From Lycorma delicatula (taxonomy: Eukaryota; Arthropoda; Insecta; Hemiptera; Fulgoridae), in the NCBI RefSeq assembly GCF_047948215.1, contig NC_134455.1:105790495-105854494 (forward strand): a DNA stretch of 64,000 nucleotides, in the 5' to 3' direction. This document shows positions 36,210-48,479 of the stretch, one piece after another. The position numbers and the translations under genes are program-made. Each line of letters starts with the position of its first letter. Positions within the stretch are counted from its first letter, which is position 1. The notes beneath the pieces were generated by a model that was not told where the DNA came from, did no database searches, and was given only the letters and a program-made list of their open reading frames with translations.

Positions 36210-37125
36210 TGTTTTGGGTGGGGTATGTGAGATTTTGTTTGGAAATTTAATATTACACATTGATATTTTATGTTATCATTGATAAATAATGTGCTTGTAG
36301 TAATTATACTAATAAAATATACTTTTTAAATTATTTTATTTCAACTTGTTCATTTCTTTATTAAAGTAATTATATTACTATAAAATGTTCAGCTACTTAA
36401 GTAAAGTATAAAATTAGATTTAGTCTTTCTCTTTTAACAATAATAATAAATTTAAATTGAATATACAATTTTAATGTGAATAAATAAATATATTTTATAA
36501 TTTTATTTTTAAGTTATGAGTTTACAACTGTAAGTTTATTACCAATGTTATTGTGATTTATAATATCTGTGTGTTTCTTTTTCTTTCAAAAAGTTACTTG
36601 TAGTTATATTAAATTTGTAGTCTTCACAGCAACAGCTTGTTGCTTTTATTTCATTCTTTTATTTTATGGTTTTTATTTTTTTAACTTTCCAGGAATTTTT
36701 ATTGAGAATAAATCTGTTTAACTTACCTCTTTTTGATTCATTTTATTTATGTTTTGCACTGAATAATTTTGTATGTTTTTAACAAAAATTGTTTAAAAAA
36801 AAATAGAGCTTTAGTGGAAAATTACTTAAGGAAGGCACTTACATACCATTTGGGTAATTTTTACAGTTTTATTACATTATTTTAAAAGATTTGTGATATG
36901 GAGGTGATATAAAAAGAAGTCATCTTCTAAGTTGAAAGATCTACGATCTAAGATCTAAGATGTTGATTATCTTGAATGGAAACGATTAATTTTAGTCATG
37001 CATCTTTAAAATATTATTAATTCTGTTTTTTTTTTTCTTGTAAGGTGATTTCTACAGAAAAATTTTTTATTTCTAAAACAACAAATTTTTATTGATAATT
37101 TTGCCTTATAAAAAAATTTGTTTTA
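36210..37125. other. AT-rich non-coding DNA
   Basis: No features recognised apart from short ATCTAAGATCTAAGAT-type repetition near 36940. Confidence 0.45.
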
Positions 37126-37127
37126 TA

Positions 37128-38434
37128 CAGAGTGATTCAAAGAAACGGGAAATTTAAAAATTAAATAACGTTAATGAAAATTTTTTTTAGAAAATGAATT
37201 TTATTTCATGTAATTGTACAAATGTTGCCATTTTAGGATACATACATTTTCTTTATTTTTTAAGATGACATCTTGCAGGTGACCTCCTCTTCCACGTAAA
37301 CATTCACGAAGTCTCTTCGTTAAATTGTTCATGGTTTGACGTAACATCTCAACTGGAATTTCCGCAATTGCTTCTCGGATCTTTGCCTTCAGTTCTTCCG
37401 TTGTAGCAGGTCTACTATGGAACACTTTGCTTTTAAGGTGACCCCACAAAAATTAATCGCAAGCTGAGAGATCAGGCGATCTGGGAGGCCATCTAATGTC
37501 ACCATTTTGTGAAATGACACGTTGTCCAAACGATATTGGTGCAGTATGTGACGTTGTTCCGTCTTGTTGAAACCAGGCTGTTAAGAATTGGTGGAAATCT
37601 CTTTTGTTGTTCCACAACAAAGGTTTCAAGCATGGCTACGTAACGAGCCGACGTCACTGTAATCGCAAGACCGTTGTCATCCTCAAAAAAATAAGGGCCT
37701 ATAACACCGTAAGATGACATAGCACACCACACGGTCACTTTCTGGCTGTGAAACGGACGCTGGTGTAGCTGCGTAGGGTTTTTTGTGCCCAGTATCTGAA
37801 ATTTTGCTTGTTAACAAATCCACTGAGGTGGAAATGCGCTTGGTCTGACATCCACAGTTCGTGAACAAACTCTTCGTTATCGTTTATCTTCTGAAGCATT
37901 ACATTACAGAATTGCGCTCGCATAACTGCATCGTTTGGTTTCAGTTCCTGGACGATCTGCAACTTGTATGGATGGTATTGCAAGTCCTTCACTAACATTC
38001 TTCGAACACTTGAACTATGCAATTGTAAAGATGCTGAGAGACGACAGATTGACCGATGTGGACTTCGTGTGACAGCATCTTGTAAAGCTTCTGTGGTGTA
38101 CGGACGGTTCGCTCACGGCCTGGAGGTTTCTTTTTCATTGCCTAACCAGTTTCCTCAAAATTAGATATCCATGTCTTAATTGCATGTGCTGATGGAAAAC
38201 GGTCGTGCCGTCCCAGATTAAAATGACGGCGAAATTCTCTACGCGCTCCCCCCACACTGTCATTGTTTTTGTAAAACGCTTTGATAGCAAATGCACGTTG
38301 TGCACCACTCAAGGATCCATGACAACTAAATGGCAGGTTAGGTTAGAGAGGCTGGCGCCACTTATCAGGTGGTACCAATCGCCCACGGCTACCAACACAA
38401 CTATCGAAATTTCCCGTTTCTTTGAATCACCCTG
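37128..38434 (-). mobile_element. Mariner-like element with 28 bp terminal inverted repeats
   Basis: The left tip 37128-37155 and right tip 38407-38434 are inverse copies (CAGRGTGATTCAAAGAAACG then GGAAATTT; one difference in 28). A TA precedes the left tip, and the right flank reads CATATA, one base from the expected TA. The 1.3 kb length and a single interrupted transposase ORF fit the Tc1/mariner superfamily. The well-kept tips suggest a fairly recent insertion, although the gene is already broken. Confidence 0.9.
37200..38345 (-). pseudogene. Mariner-like transposase (DD41D-type by homologous spacing), broken
   Basis: Minus-strand frames read GGARREFRRHFNLGRHDRFP and IKTWISNFEETG (N-terminal helix-turn-helix), KKKPPGRERTVRTP, LSASLQLHSSSVRRML, then WMSDQAHFHLSGFVNKQNFR with the first catalytic Asp, HSQKVTVWCAMSSYGVIGPY, AWFQQDGTTSHTA with the second, IRWPPRSPDLSACD with the third, and WGHLKSKVF near the C-terminus. 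There are frameshifts near 38100, 37783 and 37590 and a TAA directly after the third Asp. Here the second and third Asp are 34 residues apart, while relatives have 41, so about 7 codons seem to be deleted. Confidence 0.85.
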
Positions 38435-38630
38435 CATATACACTATTTTAATTAAGTACTTTACTTCATGGTTTTCCTACTTTGTGGTTGTACTAGTGGA
38501 TTTTCCTATAAATAAAATTTACATACTTATGTTGAAACATTCATTATTCTATTACCATTTTTAACTTTAGCGTAATTTTTTCTAACCTACGCGCATGCGC
38601 GTGGCCTTTTCTGTTACTAAGTGATATATT

Positions 38631-38796
38631 GGGCCGACCTCCGTGGCGCGAGTGGTAGCGTTTTGGCTTTTCATCCGGAGTCCCCAGGTTCGAATCTTGG
38701 TTAGACATGGCATTTTTCACACACGCTACAAATCATTCATTTCATCCTCTGAAGCAATACCTAACGGTGGTCCCAGAGGGTTAAACAAGAAAAGAT
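38631..38796 (+). repeat. tRNA-derived SINE, family 1, with 9 bp target duplication
   Basis: The head GGGCCGACCTCCGTGGCGCG, A box, B box CAGGTTCGAATCTTGG, the TCATCCTCTGAAGCAATACC body and the tail match 11515-11697. TGATATATT flanks it at 38622-38630 and 38797-38805. Confidence 0.9.
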
Positions 38797-38805
38797 TGAT
38801 ATATT

Positions 38806-39110
38806 GAGCCTACCGGGTTGGTCTAGTGGTGAACGAGTCTTCGCAAATCAGTTGATTTCGAAGACGAGAGTTCCAACATTCAAATCTAAGTAAAGGTTAC
38901 TTATATACGGATTTGAATACTAAATCGTGGCTACCGGTATTCTTTGGTGGTAGAGTTTCAATTAACCACACATCTCAGAAATGGTCGACCTGAGACTGTA
39001 TAAGAATACACTTCACATACACTCATACATATCATCCACATAATCCCTCTAAAGTAACACCTGACGGTGATTCACGGAGGCTAAACAGGAAAAAATATAA
39101 TAATAAAAAG
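38806..39110 (+). repeat. tRNA-derived SINE, family 3 (~0.3 kb)
   Basis: It starts GAGCCTACCGGGTTGGTCTA immediately after the target duplication of the previous SINE. GGTTGGTCTAGTGGTGAACG is a good A box; the B box (ACATTCAAATCTA) is decayed. The body includes ACGGATTTGAATACTA, AATTAACCACACATCTCAG and CGGAGGCTAAACAGGAAAAA, and the tail is A-rich. Its 3' part (TCATCC, TCTAAAGTAACACCTGACGG) resembles the 3' body of family 1, suggesting both use the same LINE machinery. Confidence 0.8.
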
Positions 39111-39529
39111 ATATAATGTATGGTTTGGTTTTACCTTGTGGATTGATGTAGAGTATTTTTTTTTAATTTTGTTAAATTCACTGTGGTTAAAAAAAAATCG
39201 TGTTAATTCTGATTAAATACTGTTACATCGGCTTTCGATACTGGTAGGTCATTCATTGTATACGTTTTTCACAAACCTCACGATGGTAGTGATGTAACAT
39301 CATCAATTATATACTGAATTAAATAAAAAATTGAATCCAACAGATTTTTTTTCTAATCGAAATTAATTTTGTTCACTACCAGTTTAATGTAATGTTTCAA
39401 TCGAGAACGCATATAATAAACAATATTTTGTCATACAATACTTTAAATTACTGAATAGAGAAAAACGACAAATTGTATTACGAACATTATATCGAAAACA
39501 CATTAGGTTTGTCACCCAACATTCACTTG

Positions 39530-39990
39530 GGTCGATATGGCTTTTATTTGTAATACAATATACATTCCACCCGAAGTCGGTTTCATTTCAGTCTGTATCC
39601 AGCAAGTTAGGCGTTATCTTTGCAGCTGCGGCGTTAATTAGAAGTCTTAGCTCGACAAGAGCAGCATGCAAAGGTGGTACATAAATCCGATCATTAATGA
39701 AACCCTACAAAAAAGTCTAGCGAGGTTAAATCCGGAGTGGGAGGTAGCCCAAATGCAATTGGAACTTTAGGACCAATCCAGCGACCTAGGAATCGAGTAA
39801 GAAGAAAATTTCGGTCTTGTAGCGATAGAAAGGTGATGCTCCGTCATTTTAAGACGATAGTAAAAGGCTTCCTACTACACTCTCTGCGAAAGTTACGTTG
39901 AACTAGAATTGCTGATTCCAAATCGCGAAACAGAAACAAACAACCACGATTCGCAACAGTAAATATATCCATTTTTAACAACACTGGTGA
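39530..39990 (-). pseudogene. Internally deleted mariner-like transposase
   Basis: The minus strand reads MDIFTVANRGC and QRNFRREC (N-terminal start), then jumps to DGASPF, RFLGRWIGPKVPIAFGLPPT, PDLTSLDFF (third Asp) and, after a one-base shift, GFINDRIYVPPLHAALVELR, NAAAAKITPNLLDTD and VYCITNKSHI. The middle of the protein, including the first catalytic Asp, is missing. It resembles the transposase of 54202-56650 (shared RWIGRGGP-type block) more than that of 37128-38434. Element tips were not found. Confidence 0.75.
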
Positions 39991-39999
39991 CAGCGCTGG

Positions 40000-41550
40000 T
40001 AGCTGAATTCGATACTAACGAAATCGGTGATCATTTTTTATATTTTGCTGTGAAATGAGACCGATTCTGTAAGTTATCTCAATAAATTTTTATGTACTTT
40101 AAAATTGTGAAGTTCTTTTTAAATCGCCCGGTATTTGCAAATTCGAAAAGCTTTGCTGAAATGTAAAAGATACATACATAGTAATTTTTTTAAATATGCA
40201 GGTATTTTAGTAATGCTTAGTCCTGCAAGAATGAAGTTGCTTCTCAGATGAGTAGATAAACAGAGCCAAGAAGAAAAATATTGTTGATTTACTGAAGTCT
40301 CATTAACGATGTTTACATTTAAATAAATTATCGAGCAACTACATTTTCCAATATTATTCACTTAAAAACATTTTTGGTATAAAAACTAACAGTAGTAGTA
40401 AAATAATACCTTTATTTCTTTTCTACCACACATCCACAACCCAAAAGCAATTCTATTCTTATCTGACTGCATCCATAAAAAAGTATTAATAAACACTTTA
40501 ATATCGTTGCTATCAGTAAAGGTTAAGAATTTTTTGGCAAATAAAGAAATGTTTCATAACTGTTATTATACAACCCATTAATACCAAATAAGTATTTGGC
40601 TAGTTTTGGCGAAAAATAACAAGATACGAATAATAGTAAGTAAAATTTGTTTTAGGAAAAATGTAAATAAATTTTGTACAGTGTAACAAGTAAAGGCATT
40701 ATTAAAAAAAAAAACACAAAATAAAAATTGAAATTGAGAATGAAGTTTCATTAAGAGATCATTAGTAGAAATAACACCTGAGTAGATTAGAACAAAGATG
40801 TCGATGTATTTGTACCAAAAAATACCTGTAATAAACTTAACCAGGATAGATTAAATAGGATATTTTAACAATTTTGAAATTTAAAAATTATAAAATAAAG
40901 AATAATACAATACATTAAGTTAAAATATTATAGATTTATTTTTGTTTTATAATAATTACATAAATTCCAGTTTTAATTTACCTAAAAAAATGATTAGTGA
41001 TACGATTTATCTATTTATCTAGTTATAAAACAAAAATTATCAGACAATTAATAAAACGTAAATATAATTATGGATTAACTTTATCAATTTCAAACCTGTT
41101 AAGTATAAAAGACAAGACCATGTTTGTCAAATTTTCTTATAAATTTAATGAAATACAAGAGTAGCACACTCAAAACGAATATTTCTTCATGCAGAGATAA
41201 TAAGAGTACTGCAAATTTTAGATCGCACTGACCAGGTTTAATGTTGTATATTAATTAATAATAATACAGTCTCGTGGTAATTTCTAGTTTATAAAATAAT
41301 ACTATTCAAAAACTGAATAGTGAATTGAAAATTAATAGTAGCAGCTGGGTTCAGCTTGTATATTTCAGCTTGTTTAATTACTATTCCGAACATAAAATGT
41401 TGCTGCTAAACTAATTCAAAATTTTAAATAGTTTATCCAGGAATAATAACTTTGATGATTTTTGAGGTAGTTGTAAAACAGAAACAGTTGGAGTAAAAAA
41501 AGTACATTTTTAGATTCAGCATTGTTAAATAGTGCCTTGGACTGAAAATA
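40000..41550. other. AT-rich non-coding DNA
   Basis: No features recognised. Confidence 0.5.
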
Positions 41551-41554
41551 TTGG

Positions 41555-43150
41555 ACTATCTTGGAACTACCTGAAATTTATCGTCATCCTTGTCACGCGA
41601 CCACAGATGATTTGTTTTCGGAATTCTTCGGCACTCTGGATCCCCATTTTATAGTTGGGGACGAGTGGAACACAAAGCATGTATTTTGAGGATAGAGACT
41701 CACAAAAACTCGAGGGATAGCCTTGAAGGATAGAATTGACAACCTGCGGATCAATATAATTTCTGGACTGCAGCTTACACTCTGGCATATGGATGTAACG
41801 AAGATGCCTTACTTATTAAATTTTTATGTCGACTCAGGAGTTTTTCTTTTTTACACTAATGTTGAGAACAATTTTGATTCCTCAGCCGATCATTCATTTG
41901 TTCTAATAGCTATTCGAAAGAAGAAGGTACTGCGTAACAACTACACGGACTGGGAGTCCTGTAGAAGCTGGATGGAAGACGGGCTTTCTAGAGCAGTTCT
42001 TTTGAAATACCCAGATGACATCGATGATCTCACCGCGACCGACCTTGAGGATGCAGGAGGCAGCTGGGCGCTTGATTCTCGAGGAGAATCATGGGGTACA
42101 CAAGGAACTTACTATCCAGAGAACTAATGCATTTTATTGTCACTTAAAGAAGATTTCTGAGAAAATGCAATTGTGCAGGAGGGCTAAAGTTAGGACAGCT
42201 ACGAACAAGGGGCTCGTAACTTTAAAAAGCTGAAAAAAAGTATCGTGAACGAGATTTTCAAATACCATGTGGAAAGTCTTTCCCCTTCGAGTAGAGAAAA
42301 CCATTCACTGTGGAAAGTCACGAGGAGACTTCATCAGCCTCTGCTCTCATTTCCATTTTTAAGGACACCAACTGGATGGTCAGTAATATCTTCCTTTTAT
42401 GACATCAATGTAGTGACGATCAGAAGCCACAACCGTTTGCTGAACACCTGATCAAGATCTTTCGGATGAACGAGAGGGGGGCAGAATACGGAGAGATTTA
42501 TGACTTCTTTGATAGCCGATTCCTCTTTGTCAAGCTATACGGCGTTTCATATATATCAACAATGTCCACACCTTTACTCGCAGGAAAGTACAAGTGCGTT
42601 TCACATTTGTCGCAAGCGACGAAAAAATAAGAGGCTTAAACAAGGCTCCTGGATTTGACTCATAACTCATAAGATGCTGTTTACGTTACCATATAGGGCC
42701 ATCGAATAGATAACACGCCTCTTCAATAGCATCCTTCGGAAGACGCATTTCCCATCGGAATGGAAGGTGTTACAATTAACGATGGTCTAAAACCGGGCAA
42801 ACTTGTAAACGATGTATCTTTGTGTAGACCTTCATCAGCCTAAAATCGTTGCGAGACTCTTTAATTTTAAGAACTTTGCAAATTAGGGTATTTTATAGAA
42901 GGGATTGTTATTCCTAAGCAAAAAATTGGTTTCTGGACTGTGCAATTCATCACTGAATAAACTCAAGTAACTCTTAATGTCATCAGCTGTTGTTTAGAAA
43001 GCAAAGAATAATGCTGGGTGGTTTTTTTAGATAACCAACAGGCTTTCGATAAGGTTTTCCTTCTAACGAAGTTATAATAAACGAAGTTTTTAAGACATTT
43101 TGGAGGAAAATACAAGGTTGGACGTGCCTTTAAAGTCACCGGCCGATGTA
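41555..43150 (+). pseudogene. Jockey-clade LINE, copy A (endonuclease to mid RT)
   Basis: Plus-strand frames read PEIYRHPCHATTDDLFSEFF and PHFIVGDEWNTKH (endonuclease; the usual GGDYNAKH box is damaged), then DVTKMPYLLNFYV, SSADHSFVLIAI, NNYTDWESCRSWMED, VESLSPSSRENHSLWKVTRR (linker), LPYRAIE, THFPSEWKVLQLTMV (start of RT) and LDNQQAFDKVF (palm motif A region). Stops and frame changes are frequent and the remainder of RT is absent. It abuts copy B. Confidence 0.8.
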
Positions 43151-43189
43151 GATAATGCAGTACACAAATTGACCAAATTGATTTAGGCA

Positions 43190-45130
43190 GCGTCGTGGGC
43201 CTCTACTCTTAATTTGGATTCTGCTCCCCCAGCTCAAAATACATATCCGGTATTCATCACAGAATAAAAGAACGCTGGAAACTACGACGCGTATGGCAGA
43301 GAATTCATTACCCTGCTTATAAGGGAGTATTTAGCAGGGCTTCTCAATAATTAAAAATATTAATTCAAACTTTTAAAAACATTTCGTTTCAATTTTATAT
43401 TGAAGATATCTTTGATAGGCAGTCTGCTGAATATACTTTATGGAAAGCTACAAAGTAGTTCAAGAGACCCCAACAATCTATTCCTCCTCTCCGTAAAAAT
43501 AACAGAAAATGGGCGAGTTTTCAAGAGAAGGCGAACTTATTTGCTGAGCACTTTTTCGACGTGTTCCAGTCCAATATCGAAACGGATCCAAATGAAATTA
43601 GGAAAATTTCTGAATATTTGATTTCTCCTTTTCAAATATCCTTACCAATTAAACGCTTTACAATCGAGAAGGTTTCGTCAGTGATTGACAACGAAGTACA
43701 TCCAACAAAGGCGCCAGGATATGATTTAATCAACGGTCAGGTTCTTCAAGCATTACCTCGACAAGCAATACGTTTATTCACTATAATTTTTAATGCTGTT
43801 ATTCGAAGTTGTCATTTTCCTGTTCCGTGGAAGATTTCACAAATAATTGTTATACAAAACCAAGTAAAGAACCAACAGTTGTTAAATCTTATAGGCCTAT
43901 CAGCCTGCTACCAGTGCTCTCTAAAGTGTTTAAAAAGCTCTTTTGAAAAAGAATGAAGCAGTTTGTAAATCATCAAATTCCAAATCACCAATTTGGGTAT
44001 AGGGAGAAAAATGCTACTGTGGAGCAACCAAACATTGTTAACGTTATAAATCAGGCTCTAGACAACAAAAAATACTGTTCATCTGTTTCCCTCGATCTTG
44101 TCAAGCTTTTGACAAGATTTGGCACGTAGGTATGCTCAATAAATTAAAAATGTTTGTTGTGTAGTAATAAATTCTTACCTTACTTAAATTTAAATTTTAA
44201 ATTTAAAAAGTTAAAATTTAAATTTTTTTTATTTTAAATTCTTACTTTAAAATATCTATTATTTTAAAGTTAAAAATAAAGAAGTTTTAACGGATTTGTT
44301 TCTAATAAAATCAGGGGTACCTCAAGGAAGCGTTTTCGGACCCATCTTATATGTTCTGTTTACTGCCGACTTGCCAATTACGGCAGCTATAAACGTTGCA
44401 ACGTTTGCTGACCATACTGCAATTCTTGCTGTTCATGAAAATCCAGCTACTGTATCTCATTACATTCAGGGTTATCTCACTCTTCTCGAATCGTGGCTTA
44501 CACTTTGGAAAGTAAAGATAAATGAAACAAAGTCGAAGCACTTTCGAAAGGAAAACTGTCTATCTTTAATATCTTCAATCTAAAATATTTTCTATCTTTA
44601 ATATTCCAATTCCAAGTTCTCAAGAATTTAAATATTTAGGTTTTGATCTTGACCACCGCCTTACTTGGGTAACACATATCAATTCTAAGCGAATGCATTT
44701 AGACCTAAAGTTTAAAAACATGTACTGGCTAGTAGGACACAGATCTCTGCTCAGTACAAAATAAATTATTAATTTATAAATCTATCATGAAACCAATTTG
44801 GACTTACAGGTTTGAATTGTAGGGAACAGTAAGCAATTACAATTTTGACATACATGAATGCTATTAGGCAAAAACTCTGCGAAAAATGTTAAATACAACT
44901 TGGTATATAAGCAATAACCAATCACATATACAATGATTTTAAATTACAAACCATTAAGCAAGAAATCTCTCTGATCATCAGTCAACGATATCAGAATCGT
45001 TTGGATCGGTATCCAAATTACATAATTTGTTGGATAACACTGTCAGCGGTTTTTCAAGATTAATGAGAAAAAATATTCTTGATTTGATATATCGATTCAA
45101 TTAAGTGGTTTTATAAACCAGCTTTACAAA
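43190..45130 (+). pseudogene. Jockey-clade LINE, copy B (linker to RT C-terminus)
   Basis: It begins in the linker (KLRRVWQRIHYPAYK, then YTLWKATK) and continues NIETDPNEIRKISEYLISPF and KAPGYDLINGQVLQALPRQA (RT), CHFPVPWKISQIIVIQ, a SVPQG-type block GVPQGSVFGPILYVLFTADL and VATFADHTAILAV, where the second catalytic Asp of FADD is His. It then runs in fragments through HRLTWVTHI and YNDFKLQTIKQEISLIISQR to about 45050. About 130 bases of AT-rich sequence (44150-44290) replace part of the palm. It overlaps in content with copy A, so these are two separate insertions or a rearrangement, not one element. Confidence 0.85.
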
Positions 45131-45227
45131 TTCCTCTTCAATTTTATTTCTTATCGTTGTTAACTTTTAAATTACAAACCAGTGGGTCTGGAGCTTGTAA
45201 ATTTAATTCTGAACAGATTGTAACGTT

Positions 45228-45230
<3 letters not shown>

Positions 45231-45275
<45 letters not shown>
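45231..45275. repeat. (TA)n microsatellite
   Basis: About 22 TA units followed by TG units. Confidence 0.95.
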
Positions 45276-45283
<8 letters not shown>

Positions 45284-45289
45284 CTTAAA

Positions 45290-45955
45290 TTACACATACA
45301 CATTTTTAAAAGTACATAAAATTTTATTTCAATGATATCCTGTGATTTGTTCTTTCTTTTTATTGTTATTATTGAGTTATTTGTTTATTTTAAATATTTA
45401 TTAGCAATCACGGGTTAATAATTAATAAATCAATATATTTAACTTTAAAAAATTAACAAAAAATAAATTTAAAAAAAAGAGGTTAAAAAAGGAAATGAAG
45501 TCCGATTTGAGCCGATGTGCCTTCCCTTATAAATCCAAATATTTCATTAAATTAAATTTTCATTTGGCTATAACTCTGGAACCAACGAAAATAAGTACCA
45601 ATTATGATGTCATTGAAAAGCTCTCAATGAAGGCTTATTACTGCAATTATGTAAAAGACCAAAATCCAAATTTTTGGGGATTTTTGGGCACTTTTGGTTC
45701 AGTCGATTGCAATTAAAAAGGAAGGTCCACAATTAGATGTTACAACAGTCCTAAATCCAAAATTTCAACATCCTCCGGCTAATAGTTTTTGAGTTATGTG
45801 AGATACGGCCATATACGTATAGACATCACGCGTAAACTAGTCAAAATGGATTCAGGAATGGTCAAAATAGATATTTCAACTGAAATCTGGAAACCGAAAT
45901 TTTTGCGATTACAATATTTCACTTACTTCATACAAGGAAGTAAAAAGATGAGTAC
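45290..45955 (-). repeat. 0.7 kb interspersed repeat, copy 2
   Basis: Mirrored order of the blocks listed for 16994-17682, including TTTTGGTTCAGTCGATTGC, GAGTTATGTGAGATACG, CAAAATGGATTCAGGAATGG and ATTTTTGCGATTACAATA. The outer tip next to the TA microsatellite is lost. Confidence 0.8.
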
Positions 45956-45959
45956 TTGG

Positions 45960-46711
45960 TGTACTTATGTATTACAGAAAATGATACAGTATATTCCTTC
46001 TGTATAATGTAGAAGTATTCGAGTATATTTATTAAGATTCATTGCAGACTGATGTTTCCCTCTTTTTTATTTTTTACTTTATATCACAAAATATACACAA
46101 GAAATAATTAAATCTTAATTATATAAATCATTTTTTCTAGTAAGATATCGTTAAAATGTAATTTACGCATTATGAAGGTATAATTGTCACCAATTAAAAA
46201 AAACTTTTGTTTTGTGTATTTGTTGTTTAGATAAACAAAATAACTTTTTTCAGCGATTTTAAAAACGAATAAACTATATATATATATATTTAGTATTTAG
46301 GGAAAGAAGTGATAAAAATTAGTATTCAGTTGTCATATATTAAAAAACTTAAATAAAAAATATAAATCGTGATAATATTCCATAAGTTTGAAAGTACGGA
46401 ATTTTCTTCTTTTTCAATTTGAAGTTTTTTAAAGTCTTCAAATAATTTCCCTCATAGCTATTCAGAGAAAGAGCTAAATTGAAAGATATATCCTCTAACT
46501 CTCTTCAACTATCTCTAACATCCATTCATATGGATCAATGGGGTGTATTCAATGTACTTTCTTTTATAACACGTATCGCATAGTTTCAAATACTGAATAC
46601 TTTCTATAGAAATTTACTGCAATGATTGCTCATTGACTCCCATAATCTAAATTGTGCACATTTAAGAAAACTGATATTAAATAACATTGTACTAAACTGC
46701 ATTAGTAATGA

Positions 46712-46750
<39 letters not shown>

Positions 46751-46995
46751 TATGAATTTATTTTTCTTTTTTATAATATTTTGTATCACATAAAATGTTT
46801 TGTACGAAAAGCTGTGACTATTACTAGAGTATCATTAAATTGAGATATACATTTTTTAAGCATTAACTTATGATACTAAAAATCTATGTTCTTAACATTT
46901 ACGTACTTAATCCATTATTATTATTGTCAATGATATTACAACTAATATGGAAATTTTTTAATTATTAACATTAGCGAAACTGTTAAAATCATGTA
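45960..46995. other. AT-rich non-coding DNA
   Basis: It includes a (TA)n run at 46718-46743. No features otherwise. Confidence 0.5.
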
Positions 46996-46999
46996 ACAA

Positions 47000-47240
47000 A
47001 TGAAGACGTATTAATGAAAATCGGAGACAATAGGAAAATGCTAAGTGTGATTGAATATAGGTAGGAAAAGGAACTGGCTAGGAAATTGTATGAGAAGAAG
47101 ATGTTTATTAAAGGATGCGATAAAAGGCACAAACGATGGATGCGATTATGGAAAAAGGAAACAAAGAGGTTAAAAAATCGAAAACATTTGGACAGCAGCT
47201 GTGATGAGGACCTTCCCTAATAGCAGAACACTATGAATAA
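47000..47240 (+). mobile_element. Possible LINE 3' end
   Basis: The plus strand reads RNWLGNCMRRRCLLKDAIKG in a frame mix, followed by basic residues and IENIWTA, then AATAAATAAATG. This resembles the HWLGHCLR(R)xCLLKD tail of some insect LINEs. It is short and frameshifted, so the call is tentative. Confidence 0.4.
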
Positions 47241-47389
47241 ATAAATGTTACTGATGTAAACCTCTAAGGCGTTGTCGGAGAGAGGTCAACCAGTACGAAG
47301 ATTACAGTGTCAAAATAATCACATCGGTAAAAATGAAAAGCTACATGTCAAAATTTAAAACATCTTTCAAGGTTAATGCGACTGGTGGC

Positions 47390-48320
47390 AGTATCAGATC
47401 GGATTTCTTTTTACGATTTTGGCCACTTCAGAACCTTTTTCTAACCTCTTCACTTCTTTCTTCTTTACTGTTTCTCCCTTTCCAGTACATCATTTTATCC
47501 GCACGTTGTACTTTGCAACCTTCAGTCCATTTCATTTTTGGATTTTCATTCCTGATCTTTTGTTCATTGAAACTCGATAACATTCAAGACAAAAGATGCC
47601 TCGTTTTTTAATATATTTTTATTATATTTTTCAATGTTAAGATTTTTTAATTTCTTAAATCCAGTTCATTTCTGTTTTTTAATTACAGAAAATTTCAAAG
47701 ATTTTCTTAGTTAAACTGTTTTTCTCGTTTTGAGAAGGTAAATAAAGAACATCATTTTTCTTTTTTTGGTTGCGTCCATTATTTTTTTTCTATATTATTG
47801 TTGCTTCTTAGTTAAAATCTGTAGCTATCCTTTATCAGGCCTAATATTTGTCTCATTATTTTTCTTTTCTTCTTTTCTATATTTTCTATATTGTCGTTCA
47901 TGTTTAAACACTCACACACATATAAATTCTGTGATTTTATTTTTGTATTATAATGTCTGATATTCAGGTTTTTTGATAAGCATTCTTTTGCTGTATATAT
48001 TTTTTTTATTATTCTGTATAATAGCTTTCTCTATTTTTGAAAGTATCTTGTATTGTTGAAGTTTCTAATTCATTTTTCTGAATAAATTCACCTATAAATC
48101 TGTATTTTTTGACAATTCACATCTTTCCTATTATTGTTTGTGCGTTTTTAATGTTTTTCATTATTTTGTCTTCTCGATTGTTTTTTCCTCTTTTACTATT
48201 TTATCTAAAATGTTTTTTTTTTGTTTTTTAGAATCTGGCTGATTCCAGATCTGCTGAGAGGATTTTCGAAAGCTAAATGACTGATTTTATTTTCATTTCT
48301 CCTTCCTACGATGATTAGTC
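47390..48320 (-). pseudogene. LINE C-terminal region, minus strand
   Basis: The A-rich minus strand reads NTKIKSQNLYVCECLNMNDN, then IENIEKKKRKIMRQILGLIK, and farther on NPKMKWTEGCKVQRADKMMY, the ECLxM, ERKILRKILGPxK and KxxRKKWTEE order seen in C-terminal tails of several insect LINE ORFs. Stops and AT-rich interruptions are numerous. It is not the same family as 4198-4621, which has the LEAFEIWCYKRML tail. Confidence 0.55.
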
Positions 48321-48479
48321 TGATATTCTGATTTTAATATAAGAATAAATTTAAACCGAATTTAAAAATATAATCCCGAAAAGAAATAAAGAAATATCAA
48401 ACTATAGTAGCTAATAAACAGTGATAAAAATTTAGAAATTTTCAGTTAAATTTTACATAATCAAGTTTTAAGAACTATC

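Noticed and set aside
37499..37738. Independent small gene on the minus strand
   Set aside because: It is one frame segment of the broken mariner-like transposase.
38338..38352. Two TTAGG-like units (GGTTAGGTTAG), the insect telomere repeat
   Set aside because: Only two units, inside a mariner-like element; expected by chance.
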